The notes below the pieces were generated by a model. That model had not been told where the DNA came from and did no database searches. It saw only the letters and a program-made list of their open reading frames with translations. A DNA stretch of 5,407 nucleotides from Flavobacteriaceae bacterium (lineage in GTDB: Bacteria; Bacteroidota; Bacteroidia; Flavobacteriales; Weeksellaceae): NCBI GenBank assembly GCA_031273305.1, contig JAISSC010000176.1:1-5407 (forward strand). Reading direction: 5' to 3'. Position 1 is the first letter of the stretch; each line of letters opens with the position of its first letter. Shown piece by piece: positions 1-5,325 of the stretch. The translations under genes and the position numbers were made by a program.

Positions 1-101
1 TTTCAGGCGGTGTCATTGGTTGTCGTTGCCCGCAGGTCGCCGACCTGCGGTTATGAAAATCAAGCCTTTCAGGCTTCTGCCTGCGACACCCATTTTGGTG
101 T
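1..101. repeat. Dispersed GC-rich hairpin repeat, left copy (start cut by window edge)
   Basis: This stretch is much richer in G and C than its surroundings and is built of inverted repeats. Hairpin B pairs 30-38 with 42-50 (CCGCAGGTC / GACCTGCGG, 3-base loop). Hairpin C pairs 62-67 with 71-76 (AAGCCT / AGGCTT, loop TTC). ACACC at 86-90 can pair with GGTGT at 97-101, and TGTCG at 21-25 can pair with CGACA at 84-88 to enclose hairpins B and C. Bases 29-75 match 5361-5407 at 42 of 47 positions in the same orientation, and TTTCAGGC at 1-8 matches 5332-5339, so the element is a dispersed direct repeat. I see no convincing reading frame in it. It resembles REP/BIME-type intergenic palindromes in style, but I cannot assign it to a named family. 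Its left boundary lies outside the window. Confidence 0.85.
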
Positions 102-151
102 AGTAAAAATTATAAAATATTGACTTCCATATAGTTACACGACAAGGCTCT

Positions 152-168
152 TGAAGTGTCAAAGTCAG
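152..168 (+). repeat. 17-base direct repeat, copy 1
   Basis: TGAAGTGTCAAAGTCAG occurs here and again, identically and in the same orientation, at 5278-5294. A chance 17-base match in a window this size is expected only about once in a thousand windows, somewhat more often given the AT bias. The flanking bases do not match. Here it lies downstream of the hairpin repeat; the other copy lies upstream of its hairpin repeat. It may be a conserved piece of a longer composite repeat. Function unknown. Confidence 0.7.
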
Positions 169-197
169 GAATGTACGGTTAATAATCAATCAACAAA

Positions 198-230
198 CCT
201 GAATATTCCGGAATTTATTCTGTATTTTTG
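198..230 (+). promoter_or_regulatory. Probable purN promoter (Bacteroidota type)
   Basis: TATTTTTG at 223-230 is a perfect match to the Bacteroidota -7 box TAnnTTTG. The upstream box is poor: CCTG at 198-201 stands where TTTG is expected, with a 21-base spacer. Transcription would begin near 237, leaving a leader of about 27 bases before the ATG at 264. The box overlaps the TTG at 228 that would otherwise extend the purN frame, which argues against that earlier start. Confidence 0.45.
201..220. promoter_or_regulatory. Palindrome over the purN promoter, possible operator
   Basis: ATTCCGGAAT at 205-214 is a perfect 10-base palindrome. It extends to GAAT-ATTCC / GGAAT-TT-ATTC across 201-220 if a 2-base bulge is allowed. 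It lies directly upstream of the -7 box at 223-230, in the spacer, where a bound repressor would block RNA polymerase. No regulator can be named from the sequence, and a short palindrome in AT-rich DNA may be chance. Confidence 0.25.
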
Positions 231-263
231 AAAAATGATAAAAGCCGTCAAATTAATTATACT

Positions 264-845
264 ATGAATATAGCCGTATTAGTATCGGGAGGAGGAACCA
301 ACCTGCAAAACATTATAAACGCCATTGATTCGGGAGAATTAAAATATGCTAAAATTCAGGCTGTTATTGCAGATAGAGACTGTTTTGCCATAGAAAGGGC
401 TTTGGATAAAGATTTGGATATTTTTTTATTAGAACGTGGAAAAAATTTATCTAAGGAAATACAGGAAATTTTATCTGAAAAGAATATAGATTTGATTGTT
501 TTAGCCGGGTTTTTATCTATTTTATCCGGTGATTTGTGCGTTCAATGGAAAGGAAAGATAATCAATATCCATCCTGCTTTGTTACCCAAGTTCGGGGGGA
601 AAGGCATGTATGGGGCAAGAGTACATCAGGCGGTTTTGGAGGCAGGAGAAACCGAATCAGGGGCAACTGTTCATTTCGTGACTCCGGGCGTGGATGAAGG
701 AGAAATCATTGTTCAGGGAACTTTTCCTGTCGAAGAGGGAGATACGGTTTCCGACCTGCAACAAAAAGTAATGAAAGTGGAACAAAAAATCCTGATTGAT
801 GCCATAAATAAAATTTCTTCCGATCATTCTGACATAACCGGATAA
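264..845 (+). CDS. purN: Phosphoribosylglycinamide formyltransferase (GAR transformylase, PurN)
   Basis: PurN transfers a formyl group from 10-formyltetrahydrofolate to glycinamide ribonucleotide, the third step of de novo purine synthesis, in the cytoplasm. The product is 193 residues, close to the usual 190-215. The N-terminal phosphate-binding loop SGGGTNLQ (residues 8-15) is intact. The catalytic set seen in E. coli PurN (Asn106, His108, Asp144) is present as N101 and H103 in NIHPALLPK and D144 in VTPGVDEGE. The loop GGKGMYGARVHQAV (111-124) is the longer GGKGMYG form, which from memory is common in Bacteroidota. The frame stays open upstream to a TTG at 228, but MNIAVLVSGGG at the ATG matches the family N-terminus and the TTG lies inside the likely -7 box, so ATG 264 is preferred. 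The gene converges on the DUF151 gene with 5 bp between stops, leaving no room for an intergenic terminator. In many Bacteroidota purN sits near acpP; here a repeat region stands upstream instead. Confidence 0.97.
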   Translation: MNIAVLVSGGGTNLQNIINAIDSGELKYAKIQAVIADRDCFAIERALDKDLDIFLLERGKNLSKEIQEILSEKNIDLIVLAGFLSILSGDLCVQWKGKIINIHPALLPKFGGKGMYGARVHQAVLEAGETESGATVHFVTPGVDEGEIIVQGTFPVEEGDTVSDLQQKVMKVEQKILIDAINKISSDHSDITG

Positions 846-850
846 AAAAA

Positions 851-1474
851 TTAAGAATGACTCCTCTTGACTAATTCATCTCGTAATTTTGCGGCTGTTT
901 CATAATCTTCATTTTCCAGAGCTTTAGAAATCAGGTCGTTAATTTCAGATTCCGACAGGTGGGAAAAAGAATCTTCGATGTCTTCCATTTTGAGTTGATT
1001 CTCAATAGTATCAATAGCTTTTTCAATGGAGGCATCCGCCATATTATTTTCTCCCATTTCCATGTATATTCCCGCTTTTGCCATAATTTCCTTTGTGGTG
1101 AAGATAGGAGCATCGAAGCGTACGGCAAGGGCAATAGCATCGGAAGTTCTGGAGTCAATTTCTTGTTCTTCCTTAGTTTTGGTATCTTGAAACAGAATAT
1201 TAGAATAGAAAATGCCATCGGTCAGTTTATAGATAAAGATAGCTTTTACTATAATATAAAAACTTTTGGCAAAGGTGGCAAACAAGTCATGAGTTATAGG
1301 TCGGGGAGGAGTGATGTCTTTTTCCAAAGCCAAAGCTATAGCCTGAGCCTCAAAACTACCGATAATTACAGGGATCTTTCTTTTCCCGAAGTCTTCTTCT
1401 AAAATAAGAGCATAGGCTCCTGTTTGTGTCTGGCTGTAAGAAATCCCCCGAATATTTAATCGTATTAGTTCCAT
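851..1474 (-). CDS. Bifunctional nuclease (DUF151/BFN) family protein with C-terminal UVR motif
   Basis: The protein has 207 residues. Residues 1-138 form the DUF151 (BFN) domain: MELIRLNIRGISYSQTQTGA at the start, IGSFEAQAIALALE (38-51), PPRPITHDLF (56-65) and SRTSDAIALAVRFDAPIF (108-125). The name comes from plant members reported to cleave both RNA and DNA; the activity of bacterial members is poorly established. A polar, acidic linker (about 140-168) leads to a UVR motif at about 171-203 ending in DYETAAKLRDEL, the short helical hairpin by which UvrB and UvrC contact each other. The two-part architecture is known in Bacteroidota members of the family. The frame is open back to a TTG at 1492, but MEL at 1474 fits the family start, and a promoter at 1497-1527 would place the transcription start near 1490. 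Cytoplasmic; no signal peptide or membrane segment. A role in stress or nucleic-acid turnover is inference. Confidence 0.94.
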   Translation of the reverse strand: MELIRLNIRGISYSQTQTGAYALILEEDFGKRKIPVIIGSFEAQAIALALEKDITPPRPITHDLFATFAKSFYIIVKAIFIYKLTDGIFYSNILFQDTKTKEEQEIDSRTSDAIALAVRFDAPIFTTKEIMAKAGIYMEMGENNMADASIEKAIDTIENQLKMEDIEDSFSHLSESEINDLISKALENEDYETAAKLRDELVKRSHS

Positions 1475-1496
1475 AAAATTTACAATGCTCAATAAA

Positions 1497-1551
1497 AAAA
1501 TATATGATGTGTAAAATGATGTGCAATTTACGATTTTTTTTAGATTTTTTT
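1497..1551 (-). promoter_or_regulatory. Probable promoter of the DUF151 gene with two phased A-tracts upstream
   Basis: Read on the minus strand, ATTG (1527-1524) is followed by a 19-base spacer and TATATTTT (1504-1497), which matches seven of the eight positions of TAnnTTTG. Transcription would start near 1490, about 16 bases before the ATG at 1474. Just upstream lie two A-tracts of 8 (1534-1541) and 7 (1545-1551) bases, whose centres are about 10.5 bp apart. That is one helical turn, as in intrinsically curved or UP-element-like DNA. The octamer ATGATGTG also occurs twice on the plus strand (1504-1511 and 1516-1523). Confidence 0.5.
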
Positions 1552-1601
1552 ACTAGTTTAGAGTGAGAGATTAAATATCTTTTAAACCTAACTCAGGTCA
1601 T

Positions 1602-2357
1602 TCAGGAAAAAATTTTTTTAATTGTCTTTTTTAATTGAGCCTTTGATTTACTTTTTTGGTCAAATTCCTTTTGATGAAAAACTATCGTGGATTTTATTTT
1701 CTCTACCGGATACCCTGAAACCAGAGCATATTCCTCTATGAATAAATCAAGATAAGGTTGCGCTTTGATATTATTTGAAAGGCTTTTCATCTTAGTATTA
1801 AAGGATAGTTCTTTGTGAAATCCCATTCGGTTCAGGTCGACCAAATACATGTCATACCCATTGTCTTTTCGTACTATTAACGTATTTCCCGGAGTATTGT
1901 CCTTTATGTAAATGCCCTGAGTATGCACATAATAAGAAAACCGTGCATAGGCCTTTATACATTCGTAAACGTCAGGTTGTTCATAGATTTCTCTGGTTGT
2001 GAAATCGTAAGGAATATAGCCGGACAGGTAGTAGCTGGAAGTAATACCTAAAATATCCGAATTTTCTATATATGCAATAGGTTCCGGATTTAAAACTCCC
2101 AATTCCAGCAACTTTTGTCCATGTTCAAAAGAACGCTGGGCTTTAGATTTTCGGAAATATCTGTAAACTATCTTATTTATCAAATGAGGCTTCTTAAAAC
2201 TTTTAACGGTAATAAAACCCGATTTATAAGGAATCTTTTTTATTATATTCCGTTCGGGATTACCTAAAATATCAGTATAATCTTGAAAGTTACTTACAAT
2301 ACTGTGTAAAGTAGCTTTATCATTTATATATTTGTCGGCGAATAGAGATTTTTGCAT
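1602..2357 (-). CDS. Lipopolysaccharide kinase, Kdo/WaaP (InaA-like) family
   Basis: The 251-residue protein has a compact eukaryotic-kinase-like fold typical of enzymes that phosphorylate Kdo or heptose in the LPS inner core on the cytoplasmic face of the inner membrane. Visible landmarks in order: a beta-strand lysine K52 in ITVKSFKK; E78 in RSFEHGQKLLELGV, the helix-C glutamate candidate; a hinge region around SYYLSGYIPYDF (108-119); the catalytic loop HTQGIYIKDNTPGNTLI (145-161) with D153 as likely base and N158 as metal ligand; and VDLNRM (173-178), with D174 in the DFG position. The C-terminal tail is strongly basic (KSKSKAQLKKTIKKIF), consistent with membrane association. The residue two before the catalytic Asp, usually His in this superfamily, is Ile151. 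Start is the ATG at 2355-2357. The gene stands alone, with no glycosyltransferase beside it, and is divergent from porW. The family call is fairly firm; the exact substrate (Kdo most likely in this phylum) is inference. Confidence 0.85.
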   Translation of the reverse strand: MQKSLFADKYINDKATLHSIVSNFQDYTDILGNPERNIIKKIPYKSGFITVKSFKKPHLINKIVYRYFRKSKAQRSFEHGQKLLELGVLNPEPIAYIENSDILGITSSYYLSGYIPYDFTTREIYEQPDVYECIKAYARFSYYVHTQGIYIKDNTPGNTLIVRKDNGYDMYLVDLNRMGFHKELSFNTKMKSLSNNIKAQPYLDLFIEEYALVSGYPVEKIKSTIVFHQKEFDQKSKSKAQLKKTIKKIFS

Positions 2358-2465
2358 TCACTATTAAACTAAAAATAATTCAGGATAGTTAAAAAAATGA
2401 CTACCTTTAATAATTGTTTTACAATATTAGAAATAATTGAGGAATTATTGCATGTTTAGGAACAA

Positions 2466-2473
2466 CAAATTTA
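2466..2473 (-). promoter_or_regulatory. Candidate -7 box for the LPS kinase gene
   Basis: On the minus strand this reads TAAATTTG, a perfect TAnnTTTG. No good TTTG/TTG box is visible at the expected distance (around 2490-2500), and the resulting leader would be about 100 bases. It overlaps the position of the upstream box of the porW promoter. Without a proper upstream box this is only a weak candidate. Confidence 0.25.
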
Positions 2474-2501
2474 AGATATTTTCGTTTTCTTAGTAGTTTT
2501 G
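2470..2501 (+). promoter_or_regulatory. Probable porW promoter
   Basis: TAGTTTTG at 2494-2501 is a perfect TAnnTTTG -7 box. TTTA at 2470-2473 stands 20 bases upstream in place of TTTG. Transcription would begin near 2508, giving a very short leader of about 11 bases before the ATG at 2519. No Shine-Dalgarno sequence is visible, as is common in Bacteroidota. Confidence 0.45.
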
Positions 2502-2518
2502 CCAATTATAGATACTCG

Positions 2519-4960
2519 ATGAAAAAAATTATATACACGATACTTATTCTTAATTTATTTAGTGCCTGTTCCACTAAAAGGTCAGGAATAACCAATCGTA
2601 CATATCACAGGATAACCACTTGGTATAATACCGTTTTTAATGGACAGGAGGCGTTGGATAATGATTTAAAAGCGAAAAAGATGAGTTATCAGGATAATTT
2701 TTCTACTGTTTTACAGGTAGAGCCAATCAATCCTTTCAGTGAGGGAGACGGTTCTATGGATGCGTTTAGCCCTCAAAATTCAGAGAGGACTTCCCTGTTA
2801 AGAGATTTAAAAGGCGACCTGAAAAAAATGGACACTCAGGGAGCGGTCAATACGGTATCCGGAGCGATCGGAAGAGCATTGGGAGCAGGAGAAACCTCTC
2901 AGGCACAGGGTTTGGACAGAGCTATAGAGAAAGGTAAGAAAGCGATTGAGAACCATTCCATGTTGATCAAGGGCAAAGAGTATAACTCTATGTTAGGGGA
3001 GGCGTATTTATTACTAGGGAGAGCCTATTACTATAAAAAAGATCCTTTTGAGTCCATGAATTATCTGAATTTTATGAATTCTACTTTGGTTAAGAATAGG
3101 AAAGAAAACCAAGCCAAAGCCTACATAGCTTTAGCGCAGGAACAGGCAGGAAATTCCTTTCAGGCAAATGAGAAATATGAAGAACTACTAAAAACCAAGC
3201 TAAAAAAGAGGGATAAGAAATTTGTTTCCAAGATATATTCTCAATTTTTGATTAATGAACGAAGATATGATGAAGCCATTGAAGCATTGGATGTGGCTAA
3301 GAAATATAATAAGGGCAGATATTACAAAGGCAGGTATAACTTTATTCAGGGGCAGTTGTCTGAGAAGTTGAAGAAAGAAGAAGATGCAGCAGAATATTAT
3401 CAGGCAGCCTATAAGAAGAAACCGTCACCCGAATTAGAAATTAAGGCGCAAATTGCATTGTCAAGGCTTTTTAAGGAAGATACCCTTGCATATCATGACA
3501 GGATAAAATTCTTAAGAAAACTCACTAAGAAAGGCTTGTATCAGTCCAGAAAGAATGAATTGTTTTATGCAATGGCACTCACTTCCCTAAGAGTAGACAG
3601 GGAAAATGATGCGATGAAATATTTACAACAATCATTAAAAGAGAAAGAGAGCGACCCTCAGGTAAGAGCTTTAGTTTTTCAGGAAGTGGGAGATATTTAT
3701 TTTTCAAAACCTGATTATATCTATGCAGGAGCTTATTACGACAGTGCTGTTTCACGTTTTGTTGATCCTGCGATGAAAAACAAGTTGACGGCTAAAAACA
3801 ATTCGTTAAAGGAAATTACCCAAAAATATTATTTAGTAAAGAAGAATGACAGCATCCTCGCAATTGCCGGTATGACTGTGGAACAACGAAATGAATATTA
3901 TCAAAAACATATAAATAAGCTAAAAGAAGAAGAAGAGAAGATTAGGGTAGAATTAGAGAAGAGTTTACGGGAAGAAGATTATACTGTTTTTGCAACGGAA
4001 ACCTTAACGGAATCTGTTCCTGCGACGAGGACTACTTCCGGAGGCAAATGGTATTTTTATAACAATAGCCTTAAACAAACAGGGCAATCTGAATTTAGGA
4101 GACTTTGGGGAAATCGGGATTTAACGGATAATTGGAGGATGAGCAGACAGACTTCCGGTTTGGATAATATAAAAAGTCAGCTGTTAGGACAGGAAGAAAC
4201 CAAGAATCCCAGAAGATTTGAGGTAGAATACTATACGGAAAAATTGCCTAATACCCAGTCGGAATTGGAAGCCCTGAAAATACAAAGAGATTCCGCCGAA
4301 TTATCTTTAGGTATTATGTATTATGACAGGCTGCATGATGTGAAGTCGGCTACTTCCACTCTGGAACATTTACTTTCCACTCCTCCTCATGATGAGGAAG
4401 TATCTTTAGCCGCCATGTATAATCTTTATAAGTTTAATAAAGAAGATAATCCGGATTTAGCCGAAAAATATGCCAACTTGGTTACTACAAACCATCCCGA
4501 TTCCAAATATGCAAAAAATATTTTAAATCCGCAGGTAGATATTTTTAAATCAAGGTCGTCAGAAGCGATTACGTTTTATGAAGAAGCTTATAAAAAGTAT
4601 GAAGAGGGGAACTATGATGAAGTAAAGGAAATGGCGGCTGAGGCTTTGGAGAAATATCCGACAGATGAAATTATTGCAAAATTTTCGCTGTTATCCGCAT
4701 TTTGTGAAGCAAAATTAGGAGATAAAGCAGCATTTATGGAAGCGTTGGAAAATGTATCCACTGTTTTTGAGGATAAGGAGGAAGGTAAAAAAGCAACGGA
4801 ATTACTTAATTATTTTAAAGAATATTTTAAAGAACAAGAGAAACAGGAAGCGAAATTAGAAGAAGAAAAGCAAGAAGTAGAAGAAAAACGGGAGGAATTT
4901 TTGCCGTCAATTGAGGAATTTGAAAAAAATGACTCCGTATATGAAGATTTACCCGGATGA
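2519..4960 (+). CDS. porW: Type IX secretion system TPR lipoprotein PorW/SprE
   Basis: PorW (P. gingivalis) and SprE (F. johnsoniae) are periplasmic lipoproteins required for T9SS secretion and, in gliding species, for motility; work in P. gingivalis links PorW to the PorK/PorN ring and the Sov translocon. The 813-residue product starts with a lipoprotein signal: basic MKK, a hydrophobic stretch (4-14) and lipobox FSAC with C17 as the lipidated residue. Next comes the family-typical segment RTYHRITTWYNTVFNGQEAL (27-46). TPR-like helical pairs occupy about 155-300 and 345-415. A Lys/Glu-rich helix, probably coiled coil, lies at 460-485. Residues 510-542 hold the conserved GKWYFYNNS and FRRLWGNRDLTDNWRMS motifs that I regard as diagnostic. 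A second helical-repeat region (about 590-770) is followed by a charged coiled-coil tail (771-800) and an acidic end. A Gly/Ala/Ser-rich stretch (107-130) may be a flexible insertion. The frame is intact, with no sign of decay. Confidence 0.93.
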   Translation: MKKIIYTILILNLFSACSTKRSGITNRTYHRITTWYNTVFNGQEALDNDLKAKKMSYQDNFSTVLQVEPINPFSEGDGSMDAFSPQNSERTSLLRDLKGDLKKMDTQGAVNTVSGAIGRALGAGETSQAQGLDRAIEKGKKAIENHSMLIKGKEYNSMLGEAYLLLGRAYYYKKDPFESMNYLNFMNSTLVKNRKENQAKAYIALAQEQAGNSFQANEKYEELLKTKLKKRDKKFVSKIYSQFLINERRYDEAIEALDVAKKYNKGRYYKGRYNFIQGQLSEKLKKEEDAAEYYQAAYKKKPSPELEIKAQIALSRLFKEDTLAYHDRIKFLRKLTKKGLYQSRKNELFYAMALTSLRVDRENDAMKYLQQSLKEKESDPQVRALVFQEVGDIYFSKPDYIYAGAYYDSAVSRFVDPAMKNKLTAKNNSLKEITQKYYLVKKNDSILAIAGMTVEQRNEYYQKHINKLKEEEEKIRVELEKSLREEDYTVFATETLTESVPATRTTSGGKWYFYNNSLKQTGQSEFRRLWGNRDLTDNWRMSRQTSGLDNIKSQLLGQEETKNPRRFEVEYYTEKLPNTQSELEALKIQRDSAELSLGIMYYDRLHDVKSATSTLEHLLSTPPHDEEVSLAAMYNLYKFNKEDNPDLAEKYANLVTTNHPDSKYAKNILNPQVDIFKSRSSEAITFYEEAYKKYEEGNYDEVKEMAAEALEKYPTDEIIAKFSLLSAFCEAKLGDKAAFMEALENVSTVFEDKEEGKKATELLNYFKEYFKEQEKQEAKLEEEKQEVEEKREEFLPSIEEFEKNDSVYEDLPG

Positions 4961-5237
4961 TAAAAAACATAATATAAAGTTTTAAGGAAAGGATAAAGGG
5001 TTTAGGACGTGATAATAACGGATTTGCACCGAAATGACTTAGCTGTTTTTTCTATGATTTATAAGATATATGACTAAAATCATACGGATATTTGCGAACT
5101 GCTATAAACAAAAAATCTACCTTTGATGTGGTTAAATGTAAAATGTAAATATTACTAGTTAGTTTAAAGACTAAAAGTAATTTTTTCCATTTCTGTGTAT
5201 TCACATAAATTGGTTTTATTTTATTAGTTTGTAAAAC
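4961..5237. other. Gene-free AT-rich stretch downstream of porW
   Basis: No reading frame with protein-like composition is found on either strand. The only long minus-strand frame begins with a TTG inside the 17-base repeat and runs through the terminator stem. TATGATTT (5053-5060) and AAATCATA (5077-5084) form a perfect 8-bp inverted repeat with a 16-base loop, but no T-tract follows and the stem is AT-rich, so it is a poor terminator. The stretch is probably the 3' untranslated region of porW up to the terminator at 5238. An unrecognised small RNA cannot be excluded, though I see no strong promoter for one. Confidence 0.5.
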
Positions 5238-5270
5238 AAAATCCTCGGAGTTAATTCGGGGATTTTGCTT
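5238..5270 (+). terminator. Intrinsic terminator, possibly bidirectional
   Basis: AAAATCCTCG (5238-5247) pairs with CGGGGATTTT (5257-5266) as a 10-bp stem with one T-G wobble and a 9-base loop. The plus strand continues into TTTTGCTTTATAT, and the minus strand leaves the stem as ATTTTGTTTTAC, so it could stop transcription from either side. It is the first convincing terminator after porW, about 280 bases past its stop. It also separates porW from the repeat region that follows. Confidence 0.75.
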
Positions 5271-5277
5271 TATATTA

Positions 5278-5294
5278 TGAAGTGTCAAAGTCAG
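5278..5294 (+). repeat. 17-base direct repeat, copy 2
   Basis: TGAAGTGTCAAAGTCAG, identical to 152-168 and in the same orientation. It begins 11 bases after the terminator stem and 31 bases before the start of the right hairpin repeat. It may mark the start of the repeat block on this side; see the left copy for the reasoning on chance. Confidence 0.7.
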
Positions 5295-5325
5295 TAGGTA
5301 TTGATGAAAATACTCTCTATCAGTC

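Noticed and set aside
1..101. CRISPR array or tRNA gene
   Set aside because: The palindromic units are not regularly spaced with unique spacers of constant length, no cas gene is present, and no cloverleaf with a T-arm GGTTCGA-like motif can be formed.
228..263. N-terminal extension of PurN from a TTG start
   Set aside because: The 12 extra residues have no family match, the TTG lies within the likely -7 box TATTTTTG, and MNIAVLVSGGG at 264 matches the family N-terminus.
931..1218. 95-codon minus-strand open frame
   Set aside because: It is a second frame within the DUF151 gene on the same strand; its composition is that of a frame-shifted reading of the real protein.
959..1402. 147-codon plus-strand open frame
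   Set aside because: It lies wholly inside the DUF151 gene on the opposite strand, has a low-complexity Phe/Ser-rich product with no recognisable domain, and has no promoter of its own. It is a shadow frame.
1475..1492. N-terminal extension of the DUF151 protein from a TTG start
   Set aside because: The six extra residues precede the conserved MELxxLNIxGIS start, and the codon lies at or upstream of the predicted transcription start.
1581..1601. Terminator after the LPS kinase gene (ACCT / AGGT on the minus strand)
   Set aside because: Only 4 bp of stem, followed by TTTAAAAG rather than a T-tract; too weak to call.
5053..5084. Stem-loop TATGATTT / AAATCATA as a porW terminator
   Set aside because: The stem is AT-rich with a 16-base loop and no T-tract follows on the plus strand; the stem at 5238-5266 is far better.
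5052..5288. 78-codon minus-strand open frame
   Set aside because: It starts with TTG inside the 17-base repeat, runs through the terminator stem, and encodes an Ile/Lys/Asn-rich product with no recognisable motif, as expected of random AT-rich DNA.
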